Shown: positions 27,007-37,200 of the stretch, piece after piece | How the letters are laid out: every line of letters starts with the position of its first letter | Numbering within the stretch: position 1 is the stretch's first letter | From: Arthrobacter sp. MYb227 | Lineage (GTDB): Bacteria; Actinomycetota; Actinomycetes; Actinomycetales; Micrococcaceae | Reading direction: 5' to 3' | DNA length: 64,000 nt | NCBI RefSeq assembly: GCF_002975435.1 | Contig: NZ_PCPT01000001.1 | Coordinates: 124,001-188,000 of the forward strand | Program-made: the position numbers and the translations under genes | Notes under the pieces: model-generated | Databases searched by the model: none | Seen by the model: the letters and a program-made list of their open reading frames with translations, nothing else | Told to the model about the DNA's origin: nothing

Positions 27007-28347
27007 CTAAAGAATCCCGAGGTAACGGCGTAGCTCAAAGGGGCTCACGTTCTGCCGGTAGGCTTCCCATTCATCTCGCTTGTTGCGTAAGAATGAGTTG
27101 AATACCTGTTCGCCAAGGATTTCGGGCATCAGCTCGGATTCTTCCATGGCTCGGATTGCATCATGCAAGGACCCTGGCAGGGGGTCGTGTCCCGAGGCTC
27201 GGCGTTCGGCGCTGCTCAAACCCCAGACGTCGTCTTCTGCGTGTGGCTCGAGTTCGTAACCTTCTTGGATGCCCTTCAGTCCGGCACCCAAGAGGCATGC
27301 GTAGGCGAGGTATGGGTTGGTTGCCGAGTCGATGCCACGGTATTCAACACGTGCGCTTTGTCCCTTGCCGGGCTTATACAGCGGAACGCGCACCAGGGCC
27401 GAACGGTTGTTGTGCCCCCAAGACCTGTGGCTCGGGGCTTCCCCGCCACCCCACAGACGCTTGTAGGAGTTCACGAACTGGTTTGTCACTGCGGTGAATT
27501 CCGGTGCGTGGCGCAAGATTCCGGCAATGAATTGACGCGCGGTATCCGAAAGCTGGAACTCTCGTCCTGCTTCGAAGAATGCGTTGGTGTCCCCTTCAAA
27601 GAGGGAGAAGTGGGTGTGCATTCCCGAGCCGGGCTCATCGGAGAACGGCTTGGGCATGAAGGTGGCGTAGATCCCCTGTTGGATTGCCACTTCCTTGATC
27701 ACCGTGCGGAAGGTCATCACGTTATCTGCTGTCTGCAGTGCATCTGCGTAACGCAGGTCAATTTCGTTTTGTCCCGGCCCATTTTCGTGATGTGAAAATT
27801 CAACCGAAATGCCCACTGATTCGAGCATGGTTACCGCAGTACGCCGGAAATCTTGGGCCACACCGCCTGTGACGTGGTCAAAGTATCCCGCACGATCCAC
27901 GGGTACCGGATAGCCTTCTGGTCCAAGTTCACTGGACTTGAGCAAATAGAATTCGATTTCCGGGTGGGTGTAACAGGTGAATCCCATCTCCGAGGCAACG
28001 GCTAACTGTCGTTTGAGCACGTGGCGAGGGTCGGCAGCCGCAGGGAGCCCATCGGGTGTGAGGATGTCACAAAACATTCTTGAGGTGGGTTCTGTTTCAC
28101 CGCGCCACGGCAGAATTTGGAATGTTGAGGGATCCGGTTGCAGGAGCATATCCGATTCATAGATCCTCGAGAGCCCCTCAATGGAGGAACCGTCAAAGCC
28201 CAGGCCTTCATCGAAGGCCCCCTCGACCTCTGCCGGCGCCAGGGCAACGGATTTTAGCGAACCGACAACGTCGGTAAACCATAGGCGAACGAATCGTACA
28301 TCGCGCTCTTCGATGGTCCTGAGGACGAATTCCTGCTGGCGATCCAC
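27007..28347 (-). CDS. glnA2: Glutamine synthetase GlnA2
   Basis: A 446-residue GSI paralogue, identical in length to mycobacterial GlnA2. The active-site signatures are present (DGSSIEG, HPEIEFYLL, KPFSDEPGSGMH, NRSALVRVP). At the position of the GlnA1 regulatory tyrosine it has DVWGLSSAER, a tryptophan context, so it should not be adenylylated although glnE is directly downstream. I place the start at GTG 28347, with AAGGAA 6 nt upstream and the family N-terminus VDRQQEFVLRTIEERDVRF; an ATG 7 codons earlier is less likely. It diverges from panB. GlnA2-type enzymes in some actinomycetes have altered substrates, which cannot be judged here. Confidence 0.95.
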   Translation of the reverse strand: MDRQQEFVLRTIEERDVRFVRLWFTDVVGSLKSVALAPAEVEGAFDEGLGFDGSSIEGLSRIYESDMLLQPDPSTFQILPWRGETEPTSRMFCDILTPDGLPAAADPRHVLKRQLAVASEMGFTCYTHPEIEFYLLKSSELGPEGYPVPVDRAGYFDHVTGGVAQDFRRTAVTMLESVGISVEFSHHENGPGQNEIDLRYADALQTADNVMTFRTVIKEVAIQQGIYATFMPKPFSDEPGSGMHTHFSLFEGDTNAFFEAGREFQLSDTARQFIAGILRHAPEFTAVTNQFVNSYKRLWGGGEAPSHRSWGHNNRSALVRVPLYKPGKGQSARVEYRGIDSATNPYLAYACLLGAGLKGIQEGYELEPHAEDDVWGLSSAERRASGHDPLPGSLHDAIRAMEESELMPEILGEQVFNSFLRNKRDEWEAYRQNVSPFELRRYLGIL

Positions 28348-28471
28348 TGCGGGTTCCTTCCACAACAACTACATTTTTGTCGGCGGTAAGTTCCGCTTTA
28401 CTCACTTTATACGCTTTTGCCCACATGACACGGTGCTACGTGTTGGAGCATTGTGCATTAGTCTCTTGCCC

Positions 28472-29326
28472 ATGAGTGCTCATCCTTCACCAACACCAGA
28501 AACTAATGCTTCAACCCCCGTCAGTGTCGCACGCGTGCGCATCCATCATCTTCAAAAGGCTAAGGATGAGGGTCGCAAGTTTGCGATGCTCACCGCCTAC
28601 GACACCATGATGGCTAACATCTTTGATGAGTCGGGGATCGAATTATTACTCGTGGGTGATTCCGCAGCCAATACTGTGCTCGGTTACACCTCAACCCTCC
28701 CGATCACCCTGGATGAAATGATTATGTTTTCCAAGGCGGTAACCTCCGGAGCTAAACGCGCGCTTGTGGTGTGCGACCTTCCGTTTGGTTCCTATGAAGT
28801 TTCCCCGCAACAGGCCGTGGCCTCCGCTGTGCGTTTGATGAAGGAGGGTGGTGCCCAAGCGGTGAAGCTTGAGGGCGGTGAGTTCTTTGTCCCCCATGTT
28901 CGTGCGTTGGTAGCTGCCGGCGTTCCCGTCATGGCGCACATTGGGTTCACTCCGCAGTCAGAACATGCACTGGGTGGATACCGGGTGCAGGGTCGAGGTG
29001 ACGGGGCGGAACTTTTGATTACGGACGCTCAGGCACTTGAGGCAGCCGGCGCATTTGCCGTGCTCATGGAAATGGTTCCCACAGCCGCTGCCCAGCGCGT
29101 CGATGAAACGCTGCATGTACCGACTGTGGGCATTGGTGCCGGCGCGGTGACCACTGGCCAGGTACTGGTCTGGCAGGACATGCTGGGATTGGGATCCGGT
29201 AAAAGCGCACGCTTTGTCAAGAAATATGCAGACCTACGCTCGGTTGTTGCGCGGGCTGCTAGCGATTATCACAGTGACGTGCTCAATGGATCGTTCCCTG
29301 CTCACGAACACGAATTTGAAAACTAG
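28472..29326 (+). CDS. panB: 3-methyl-2-oxobutanoate hydroxymethyltransferase
   Basis: A 284-residue TIM-barrel enzyme for the first committed step of pantothenate synthesis: transfer of a hydroxymethyl group from methylene-tetrahydrofolate to ketoisovalerate. Seen: MLTAYD, VGDSAANTVLGY, VVCDLPFGSY with the Mg-binding Asp, VKLEGG, HIGFTPQ and the final GIGAG. ATG 28472 has no ribosome-binding site but a TAGTCT box 7 nt upstream (28459-28464), so it is probably leaderless. It diverges from glnA2. No panC or panD is nearby. Confidence 0.95.
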   Translation: MSAHPSPTPETNASTPVSVARVRIHHLQKAKDEGRKFAMLTAYDTMMANIFDESGIELLLVGDSAANTVLGYTSTLPITLDEMIMFSKAVTSGAKRALVVCDLPFGSYEVSPQQAVASAVRLMKEGGAQAVKLEGGEFFVPHVRALVAAGVPVMAHIGFTPQSEHALGGYRVQGRGDGAELLITDAQALEAAGAFAVLMEMVPTAAAQRVDETLHVPTVGIGAGAVTTGQVLVWQDMLGLGSGKSARFVKKYADLRSVVARAASDYHSDVLNGSFPAHEHEFEN

Positions 29327-29341
29327 CCGATCTTCTCGGTA

Positions 29342-29533
29342 TTAGTCGTCGTCTTCGTCTTCGGCGTCCCACTGCTCGTTCCGTTCACGAACCTTTGTCA
29401 TTGCCGCTTCGGCCTCAGCACGTGAATTATAGGGGCCTAGCAATTGGGACCAATCCGATTGTGGACCGGACTCTACGGTACCGGTGACGATGTTGAACCA
29501 ATACTCGCCCTCGCCTGGGAGTGCTTCACTCAT
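29342..29533 (-). CDS. Small SPOR-like cytoplasmic protein (63 aa)
   Basis: A 63-residue protein resembling a lone SPOR domain: [36 protein letters not shown], with the SPOR-type GPY-S-AEAE turn, followed by a very acidic tail (DAEDEDDD). SPOR domains normally bind denuded peptidoglycan at the septum, but this protein has no signal peptide or membrane helix, so that role is doubtful. The start at ATG 29533, with GGAAGG about 11 nt upstream, is preferred to distant in-frame starts overlapping map. It is convergent with panB and divergent from map. Confidence 0.72.
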   Translation of the reverse strand: MSEALPGEGEYWFNIVTGTVESGPQSDWSQLLGPYNSRAEAEAAMTKVRERNEQWDAEDEDDD

Positions 29534-29663
29534 TTGTTTGCCCACCTTCCGCAGCTCATCTTCGTTAGACAGTGTCAACACTACAGCGCGTAGCTTGTTG
29601 TACGACCAAATTCCAGCTGCGGCAGGTGTCGGCAGACCGGGGTGCACCGCTAGACTAGGGCTT

Positions 29664-30539
29664 ATGCCTCTTGCTTCAACTGCACCAGTCGGGTCCCTGA
29701 AACCCGGTATCCAGTCCCCAGAACGTCCAGTCCCCGCATCGATAGTGCGCCCAGAGTATGTGGGGCGCCCGGCGCCACGCAAATCCGATGCTTCGGAGGT
29801 CCGCAGCGCCGAAGTCATTGATAAAATGCGTATTGCCTCCAAGATTGCTGCTCAGGCGCTGGCCGAGGTTGGCAAGGCCGTGGTACCGGGGGTGACAACC
29901 GATGAGTTGGACCGAGTTGGGCATGAATTCCTTCTTGATCACAACGCATACCCATCAACTTTGGGTTACAGGGGTTTCCCCAAGTCACTGTGTGCCTCAA
30001 TCAACGAGGTCATATGCCATGGAATTCCGGATAGCACTGTGGTTGAGGATGGCGACATCATCAACATTGATATCACCGCCTACATCGGTGGGGTCCACGG
30101 GGATACCAACGCGATGTTCCTCTGTGGTGACGTTGATGAGGAATCACGTCTGCTCGTTGAACGCACCGAGGAATCGTTGCGTCGCGCCATCAAATCGGTC
30201 ATGCCAGGTCGGGAAATAAACGTCATAGGGCGAACAATTTCTGCTTACGCGAAAAGATTCGGTTATGGTGTTGTGCGGGACTTTACCGGCCATGGTGTCG
30301 GCGAATCATTCCACACGGGTTTGATCATCCCTCATTATGATGCGGCTCCTGCTTACAACAGGCTCATCGAACCGGGTATGACCTTTACCATCGAGCCGAT
30401 GCTAACTCTTGGCAGCATCGAATGGGACATGTGGGATGACGGGTGGACAGCCACCACGAAGGACCGCAAACGCACCGCACAGTTTGAACATACTCTGCTC
30501 GTCAATGAGGACGGCGCCGAAATCCTCACCTTGCCATAG
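29664..30539 (+). CDS. map: Methionine aminopeptidase, type I
   Basis: A 291-residue metallopeptidase that removes initiator methionine from nascent proteins. The pita-bread ligands are visible: Asp in NIDITAY, Asp in HGDTNAMF, His in GHGVGESFH, Glu in IEPMLT and Glu in QFEHTLLV, with the conserved substrate histidine in VICHGIPD. It has an N-terminal extension of ~40 residues ([10 protein letters not shown], a proline-rich type seen in mycobacterial MapB-like enzymes). TAGACT (29651-29656) lies 7 nt before ATG 29664, with no Shine-Dalgarno, so it is probably leaderless. It is 40 bp upstream of ppgK. Confidence 0.95.
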   Translation: MPLASTAPVGSLKPGIQSPERPVPASIVRPEYVGRPAPRKSDASEVRSAEVIDKMRIASKIAAQALAEVGKAVVPGVTTDELDRVGHEFLLDHNAYPSTLGYRGFPKSLCASINEVICHGIPDSTVVEDGDIINIDITAYIGGVHGDTNAMFLCGDVDEESRLLVERTEESLRRAIKSVMPGREINVIGRTISAYAKRFGYGVVRDFTGHGVGESFHTGLIIPHYDAAPAYNRLIEPGMTFTIEPMLTLGSIEWDMWDDGWTATTKDRKRTAQFEHTLLVNEDGAEILTLP

Positions 30540-30579
30540 GGCAGGAAATATTACGCACGAGAGAGAACCTTCGATCAAC

Positions 30580-31374
30580 ATGTCTAAAACATCGCAGCAG
30601 CCCAATATTGCCATTGGTATCGACATTGGTGGCACGGGCATCAAGGGCGGCATTGTCGATCTTGACACCGGCACCCTGCTCGGCGAACGCCTCCGCATTG
30701 ACACTCCAAAGCCGGCAACCCCGGCCGCGGTGGCAGAAGTTGTAGCCCAGATCGTCGAAGGACTCTCGGCCCGCCCCGAAGCTCCGGAAGCCAATAGCCC
30801 GGTGGGAGTGACCTTCCCGGCGATCATTCACCGCGGTGTTGCCCGTTCGGCGGCCAACGTTGATAAGTCATGGATTGGCACCGATGTTGATGGGCTGTTG
30901 ACCGAACGCTTGGGTCGACCAGTTCACGTCATGAATGATGCAGATGCCGCTGGTTTGGCAGAGGTTCGTTACGGTGCAGGCAAGGGTGTTGATGGAACTG
31001 TTTTGGTGATTACCCTAGGCACTGGAATTGGCTCGGCACTGATCCATAATGGTGTGTTGGTTCCCAATATTGAACTTGGCCACCTTGAAATCGATTCCGC
31101 TGTTGCCGAGACTAAGGCCTCCGCTTCGGCGCGTGAACGCGATGATCTTTCATGGGATGAGTATGCCGCACGCCTTCAGCGTTTCTTCTCACATGTCGAA
31201 TTTCTGATGTCACCATCACTCTTTGTCATTGGTGGCGGCATTTCAAAGCGTGCAGATGACTTTCTGCCAAAGATTTCAGTCAACACCCCAATGATTACTG
31301 CATCGTCAAAGAACAATGCGGGAATCGTTGGCTCGGCCCTTCAATCACTAATTTCCGAGCAATTGGCCGAGTAA
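30580..31374 (+). CDS. ppgK: Polyphosphate glucokinase (ROK family)
   Basis: A 264-residue sugar kinase. The phosphate-binding [15 protein letters not shown] is at residues 13-27, with catalytic-loop [22 protein letters not shown] and glucose-binding NIELGHLE. Length and sequence fit the actinobacterial polyphosphate-dependent glucokinases, which phosphorylate glucose using polyphosphate and often ATP. The ROK zinc cysteine cluster is absent, as usual for this subgroup. It probably shares the map transcript, 40 bp upstream, since only a poor GAGAGAG-type site precedes ATG 30580. It ends before a long hairpin. Confidence 0.92.
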   Translation: MSKTSQQPNIAIGIDIGGTGIKGGIVDLDTGTLLGERLRIDTPKPATPAAVAEVVAQIVEGLSARPEAPEANSPVGVTFPAIIHRGVARSAANVDKSWIGTDVDGLLTERLGRPVHVMNDADAAGLAEVRYGAGKGVDGTVLVITLGTGIGSALIHNGVLVPNIELGHLEIDSAVAETKASASARERDDLSWDEYAARLQRFFSHVEFLMSPSLFVIGGGISKRADDFLPKISVNTPMITASSKNNAGIVGSALQSLISEQLAE

Positions 31375-31386
31375 GCTTCAAAGCAA

Positions 31387-31440
31387 AATGGTGGGGTTGG
31401 TTGGACTGAGCTCACGCTCGGTCCAACCAACCCCACCATT
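31387..31440. terminator. Terminator between ppgK and nrdR
   Basis: A 20-bp perfect outer stem (31387-31406 with 31421-31440), extended inward by GAGC/GCTC with one wobble, and followed by CTTT. The genes converge here. Confidence 0.88.
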
Positions 31441-31465
31441 CTTTGATGCGTATTTCTATGGTCCT

Positions 31466-31954
31466 CTAGATCGCACCCAGAGGTCGCTGTTTACCAACCG
31501 GACGTGTTTCACGTTCCCTGCGTAGCGTGTCGATTGCTAGCTCAAAATCTTCAAGTGACTCAAAGTCCTGATAAACACTGGCAAAACGCAGGTAAGCAAC
31601 CTCGTCCAGACGCTGTAGCGGAGCCAAAATGGCCAGCCCTACCTGGTGCGCATCAATTTCGGCGCTACCCGATGAACGTACTGCCTCTTCAACCTCTTGC
31701 GCAAGCATTGCAAGATCATCATCTGTGACGGGGCGGCCTTGGCAGGCTTTGCGCACACCATTGATGACCTTGGTTCGGCTAAATGGTTCGGCAGCACCTG
31801 AACGTTTGAGCACGTTCAGGCTTGCGGTTTCTGCAGTGGTGAAGCGGCGCCCACAGGCTGAGCACTGGCGTCGACGTCGAATCGCTGTGCCATCATCTGT
31901 CAGCCGGCTATCCACCACACGCGAATCGGTGTGCCTGCAATAAGGACAGTACAC
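31466..31954 (-). CDS. nrdR: Transcriptional repressor NrdR
   Basis: A 162-residue repressor of ribonucleotide reductase genes. It has an N-terminal zinc ribbon (CPYC near residue 3 and CSACGRRF near 31) and an ATP-cone ([24 protein letters not shown]...), which senses ATP/dATP. The start is GTG 31954, preceded by AAGGAG 4-5 nt upstream; the protein then begins VYCPYC as in homologues. A 10-bp perfect palindrome lies in its leader (31978-32001). It follows hisD on the same strand, the usual actinobacterial hisD/nrdR linkage. Confidence 0.96.
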   Translation of the reverse strand: MYCPYCRHTDSRVVDSRLTDDGTAIRRRRQCSACGRRFTTAETASLNVLKRSGAAEPFSRTKVINGVRKACQGRPVTDDDLAMLAQEVEEAVRSSGSAEIDAHQVGLAILAPLQRLDEVAYLRFASVYQDFESLEDFELAIDTLRRERETRPVGKQRPLGAI

Positions 31955-31977
31955 GGCACTCCTTCCTCGGAAAATTG

Positions 31978-32001
31978 ACCGGAGCACAATAGTGCTCCGG
32001 T
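31978..32001 (-). promoter_or_regulatory. Palindrome in the nrdR leader
   Basis: ACCGGAGCAC (31978-31987) and GTGCTCCGGT (31992-32001) flank an AATA loop, just downstream of a possible -10 (TAAACT on the minus strand) and 24 bp before the nrdR start. It could be an RNA hairpin or a protein-binding dyad; its ACAATA core is only partly like an NrdR box. Confidence 0.4.
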
Positions 32002-32101
32002 TCAGTTTAGAACTACATATGGCCTAATCACAACATTGTCATTACCATATGTTGTGGTTTGCAACACGTTGCGGCGCTTGGGTGATATGTTAGCGAGCTC
32101 T

Positions 32102-33460
32102 TTAGTTGAAGCGTATTGCTACAGCGTCTCCGTGCGCCGGAAGATCTTCGGCGTTTGCAAGGGCAATCACGTGTCCAGCAACTTCATTGAGCGCCGTGCG
32201 GTCATAATCAATGATCTGGATGGCCTTGAGGAACGTGTTGACATTCAAGCCGGATGCAAATGCCGCAGTTCCACTGGTGGGAAGCACGTGGTTGGATCCT
32301 GCGCAGTAGTCCCCCAGACTCACCGGTGCATTTGAGCCAACAAAGATGGCACCTGCGGCGGTGATCAGGGAAGCCACCTCGGCCGCTTCTTCTGTGTGAA
32401 TTTCTAGGTGCTCGGCCGCGTAAACATTGCACACTGAAATTCCTGCTTCGAGCCCATCAACAAGGATGATAGCCGACTGTTTTCCGGAAAGAGCTATACG
32501 CACCCGCTCCGAGTGCTTTGTTGTATTGCACTGGTTTTCAAGTGCCTCACGAACCAGCTGTGCCAACTCGGGGGAATCAGTGATCAGCACCGCCGCGGCA
32601 TTGGGATCGTGCTCGGCCTGAGAGATCATATCCGCCGCAATAAAGTCCGGGTTTGCACTCCCGTCCGCCAGGATAGCGATTTCGGTGGGGCCGGCCTCTG
32701 CATCGATTCCGACAACGCCTTTGACCAGACGCTTGGCTGTTGCAACAAAAAGGTTGCCGGGACCTGTCACTACATCAACGGGTTCGATGGCCAACGCGAT
32801 GTCTTCACCCGGTGCCACCGGCACTCCGTATGCGAATGCGGCAATCGCCTGGGCACCGCCCATGGCGTGGACTTCTTCCACGCCGAGCAGCTGCGCCGCG
32901 GCGAGGATGGTTGGGTGCGGTAACCCACCAAATTCTTTTTGCGGTGGTGAGGCAATAGCCAGAGAGCCAACGCCAGCGGCAAGAGCAGGAACAGCATTCA
33001 TGATAACCGAGCTTGGGTAGACGGCAAGGCCACCGGGAACATATAGACCTACTCGGCGCACAGGAACCCAGCGCTGGGTTACCGTAGCACCGACCCCATA
33101 GCTGACCTCGGTTGCCGCCGGCACCTGTGCTGCAGCAAATTTGCGTGCCCGCGCAATTGATTCTTCAAGCCCTGCCCTAATCTCGGGGTCAAGATTTGCC
33201 AGTGCGTCGGTCATGGCTTGGGCGGGAACTCGCGTATGAGTCTGGGTGACGCCATCAAAACGTGCGGCAAGATCGCACAGTGCAGCAAAGCCTTCGGTGC
33301 GCACTCGGGAGATAATCTCCTCAACTGTTTCTGCTGCCGTGGCAAAGTTGAGTTCCGGACGCGGTAAGACGGCTTTGAGACCGGCATGGTCTAGAGCTGC
33401 ACCCCGCAGGTCAAGGGTTTGTAGCTCGGAAAAGGTCTGGGGGCTGGCATTGCTAGTCAC
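32102..33460 (-). CDS. hisD: Histidinol dehydrogenase
   Basis: A 452-residue zinc enzyme that catalyses the last two NAD-dependent oxidations of histidine synthesis. Signature segments include YVPGGLAVYPSSVIMNAVPA, GGAQAIAAFAYG, the catalytic DAEAGPTEI and AEHLEIHTEEA with zinc ligands, and YCAGSNHVLPT. GTG 33460 lacks a Shine-Dalgarno at proper distance, while TAAACT (33472-33467) lies 6 nt upstream, so it is probably leaderless. The rest of the his operon is not in the window. Confidence 0.97.
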   Translation of the reverse strand: MTSNASPQTFSELQTLDLRGAALDHAGLKAVLPRPELNFATAAETVEEIISRVRTEGFAALCDLAARFDGVTQTHTRVPAQAMTDALANLDPEIRAGLEESIARARKFAAAQVPAATEVSYGVGATVTQRWVPVRRVGLYVPGGLAVYPSSVIMNAVPALAAGVGSLAIASPPQKEFGGLPHPTILAAAQLLGVEEVHAMGGAQAIAAFAYGVPVAPGEDIALAIEPVDVVTGPGNLFVATAKRLVKGVVGIDAEAGPTEIAILADGSANPDFIAADMISQAEHDPNAAAVLITDSPELAQLVREALENQCNTTKHSERVRIALSGKQSAIILVDGLEAGISVCNVYAAEHLEIHTEEAAEVASLITAAGAIFVGSNAPVSLGDYCAGSNHVLPTSGTAAFASGLNVNTFLKAIQIIDYDRTALNEVAGHVIALANAEDLPAHGDAVAIRFN

Positions 33461-33624
33461 AGTCCTAGTTTATAGGTAGGCCCGCCCCACGCGATGATCG
33501 GTGAAGTCGCCGGCACTTAATATATTGTTCTCAGAGCAGTTCCGGTGGCCCATTCCAGGTTTCGACTCGGTCCAGTACTCTACAAGTGGCAACCGGAAAA
33601 TATTGTGAAGGGAAACACTCCTCT

Positions 33625-34128
33625 ATGGCACAGGCGTATGGACACATCGAAGAACTCGAGTCGGGACTGCGTGTTGTTGTTGAGCGCACTCTTCCCTACA
33701 GCGTTGAGGAAATCTGGGCGGCATTCACTACCCCGGCAGGCCTCAAGAAGTGGATTGGTATTTTACGTGGCAGCCAAGCGTCAGCAAACTTAAGCTTTGC
33801 CATGGTTGATCAGGGGAAGGAAGCCAATCCAGCAACTGTGAACATTCATCGCTGTCGCGCGCCTTATGACCTCTCGCTGAGTACCGAGAGCGAGTACGGG
33901 AATTGGCATCTCGGTATCCAGCTTTCCCGCCGCGGCGAGGAAAGTTCCCTTAAATTTTTCCATGATTTGGGTGCGTCCGATGATCCACGCAATATTGGAC
34001 CCGGCTGGGAATACTATATGGAACGAGTCATCTTGGCGCTAGGAAACAAGAGTGTTGATGCACTGGTATGGGATGATTTCTACCCGGCTCTTGCCGGGCA
34101 TTACACGCCGAAATCACCTGAGAAGTAA
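33625..34128 (+). CDS. SRPBCC/AHSA1-like domain protein
   Basis: A 167-residue START-like fold protein. The family start VVVERTLPYSVEEIWAAFTTPAGLKKWIG and the closing GWEYYMERVILAL helix are typical of AHSA1/SRPBCC proteins, which form hydrophobic ligand pockets. The ligand is unknown. ATG 33625 is chosen because the protein then begins at the conserved first strand; an upstream frame start at 33586 adds unlikely residues. AAGGGA lies 12-14 nt upstream, somewhat far. It lies between divergent hisD and convergent dnaE. Confidence 0.82.
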   Translation: MAQAYGHIEELESGLRVVVERTLPYSVEEIWAAFTTPAGLKKWIGILRGSQASANLSFAMVDQGKEANPATVNIHRCRAPYDLSLSTESEYGNWHLGIQLSRRGEESSLKFFHDLGASDDPRNIGPGWEYYMERVILALGNKSVDALVWDDFYPALAGHYTPKSPEK

Positions 34129-34162
34129 CTTCCGCATACTTCTCTTTCAACGCTGAGATAGC

Positions 34163-34216
34163 CAATGGGGTGGCCGTCGGTATTTCTCTTGAGAGAAAAT
34201 CGCTGCCATCCCATTG
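34163..34216. terminator. Terminator between SRPBCC gene and dnaE
   Basis: CAATGGGGTGGC (34163-34174) pairs with GCCATCCCATTG (34205-34216), one wobble, with an inner TTTCTC/GAGAAA stem. The genes converge here. Confidence 0.75.
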
Positions 34217-34234
34217 ACTATGCTTCAAATGCCC

Positions 34235-37200
34235 TTAGCCATCAAGGCAGGTTGGACCCAAAAGTACCTTCAGGTCACCAAAGAGAGCGGAGTTTGGTGT
34301 CACTCGATAGTTCAAACCCAAACCCATTAATGTCATGCCGCGCGGGCCTGATAGCTTCACTCGCACTTCGGTGGTTCCCTGATGCACACGCAGCACATCG
34401 CCCAGGGCCGAGATCACGTCTTCGGTAGCCTTGTGGTGCTGCATGGATATGACCACCGGGCCGCTGACTCCATCTTCACTGATTTCCGGAACCGTGAGCT
34501 CCTGCGCGTTGAGGGTAATTGAACCATCATCGCGCTTCTGTACGCGCCCCTTGACCACGACAATCAAGTCCTCGGCCAGCACGTTGGCAATTGGTGCATA
34601 GGCATTACCGAAGAACATCGTTTCCATGGAACCGGAAAGATCTTCGATCTCACAGCGCGCATAGGGGTTACCAGATTTTTTGGCGATGCGTCGTTGCAAG
34701 GAAGTGATCATTCCGCAAATGGTGACGGTATGTCCGTCTTGCGGCCCATCATCCGAGAGCACCTGGGTCACTGACATATCTGCGTTTTGTTCCAGCATCC
34801 CACCAAGCCCCTTGAGCGGGTGGTCCGAAACATAAAGGCCGAGCATGTCTCGCTCGAAAGCGAGCTTGTCTTTCTTCTCCCAGTCGGGCATGTCAGGAAC
34901 TGCAACGGTCATACTAGATGCCGCGTCTGGATCTTCAATGGCACTGAACAGGTCAAATTGGTTGGCTGCCTCATTGCGCTTTACCGCAATGACCGAGTCA
35001 ACTGCCTCTTCGTGAATCGCTACCAGAGCGCGTCGAGCATGACCCATCGAGTCAAAGGCACCCGCCTTGATCAGGGATTCGATGGTTCGCTTGTTGCAGA
35101 CCACCGCCGGAACCTTTTGCAAGAAATCAGCAAAGTTTTCAAACTTCCCCTTTTCCGCGCGCGCATCAACCAAGGCGTTAACGACATTGGCACCCACGTT
35201 TCGAATGGCACCCATACCGAAACGAATATCTGTCCCCACAGGTGTGAAGTTCAGTGATGATTCGTTCACATCCGGGGCCAACACGGTGATTCCCATGTGT
35301 CGACATTCGTTAAGGTACATGGCCGTCTTGTCCTTGTCGTCCGCCACCGAGGTGAGCAACGCGGCCATGTATTCGGACGGGTAGTGGTTCTTGAGGTAAG
35401 CGGTCCAGTAGGAGATGACTCCATAGGCTGCCGAGTGAGCCTTGTTAAAGGCATAGTCGGAGAACGGAAGCAAGATATCCCAAAGGGCCTTGACGGCCTC
35501 CATGGTGTACCCGTTATCGATCATGCCCTGAGAGAAGCCGGCGAACTGCTTGTCCAGCTCGGATTTCTTCTTCTTGCCCATGGCGCGGCGCAGGATATCT
35601 GCCTGGCCCAACGAGAAGCCTGCAAGCTTCTGAGCAATGGACATGACCTGCTCCTGGTACACGATCAGGCCGTAGGTGCCGCCGAGGATTTCCTGTAGAG
35701 GTTCCTCCAGGGTCGGGTGAATCGGTGTTTCTTCCTGAAGCTTGTTCTTGCGCAACGCATAGTTGTTGTGCGAGTTCGCGCCCATTGGCCCCGGGCGGTA
35801 GAGCGCCAGCACCGCGGAGATGTCCTCGAAGTTATCCGGGCGCATGAGCTTGAGCAGCGAGCGCATGGGCCCGCCATCAAGCTGGAACACGCCAAGGGTG
35901 TCGCCGCGGGCCATCAGTTCGTAGGCGCCCGGATCGTCCAGATCTAGGCGCTCTAGGTCCAGGTCGACTCCCTGGTTGGCTTTCATATTCTCTAGGGCAT
36001 CGGAAATGATCGTCAGGTTGCGCAACCCCAAAAAGTCCATCTTGATTAGCCCCAGGCCTTCACAGGTTGGGTAATCGAACTGGGTGATGACCTGTCCATC
36101 CTGAATGCGTCGCATGATCGGGATGACATCAATGATCGGGTCAGAACTCATGATCACACCTGCGGCGTGCACGCCCCACTGGCGTTTCAGGCCTTCTAGG
36201 CCCTTGGCAGTCTCAAAGACTCGTGCGGCTTCCGGGTCGGTGGCAACCAGCTGACGGAAGTCCCCTGCTTCTGAATAACGCTTGGATTTGGGGTTTTCAA
36301 TGTCGTTAAGCTCGATATCCTTGGCCATCACTGCAGGTGGGAGCGCTTTAGTGAGGGATTCACCCATAGAGTATGGGTAGCCAAGCACACGCGAGGAGTC
36401 TTTGAGCGCTTGCTTGGTCTTGATCGAGCCATAGGTCACGATCATTGAGACACGTTCATCACCGTATTTCTCGGTCACATATCTAATGACTTCCGAGCGG
36501 CGCCTATCATCGAAGTCCACGTCGAAGTCGGGCATTGAAACACGTTCCGGGTTCAGGAAGCGTTCAAAGATCAGTCCGTGGTGCAGTGGGTCCAGGTCGG
36601 TAATGCGCATGGCGTAGGCGACCATGGAACCGGCACCCGAGCCACGTCCCGGTCCAACGCGGATACCGTTATCCTTTGACCAGTTAATAAAGTCGGCAAC
36701 CACTAGGAAGTAGCCGGGGAAGCCCATCTTGATGATGACATCAAGTTCATAGTCGGCTTGCTTGCGTACAGCATCGGAGATGCCGTTGGGGTAACGGTAG
36801 TGAAGTCCCGAGTTGACTTCCTTGATCAGCCAGCTTGTCTCGTCTTCACCCTCCGGGCAGGGGAAGCGTGGCATGTAGTTGGCGTTTGTATCAAAGGAAA
36901 CCTCAGCACGTTCGGCAATGACAAGAGTGTTATCGCAGGCTTCTGGCATCTCACGGAAAAGATGGCGCATTTCCTGTGGGGATTTTAGGTAATAGCCGGA
37001 GCCGGAGAAAGCAAAGCGTGAACCGCCCTGATCATAGGTTGGTTCATCAAGTGTGGAGCCGGAGTTGATGGCAAGCAAGGCTTCGTGTGCTGAGGCGTCA
37101 TGCTCGTGGGTGTAGTGCAGGTCGTTGGTGGCAACCAACGGAATATTGAGCTCCTTGGAAATACGCAATAGGTCATGGGTAACCCGACGTTCAATTTCCA

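Noticed and set aside
28348-28420. GlnR box upstream of glnA2
   Set aside because: Only a weak GTGAG-n6-GGAAC resemblance, not enough to call.
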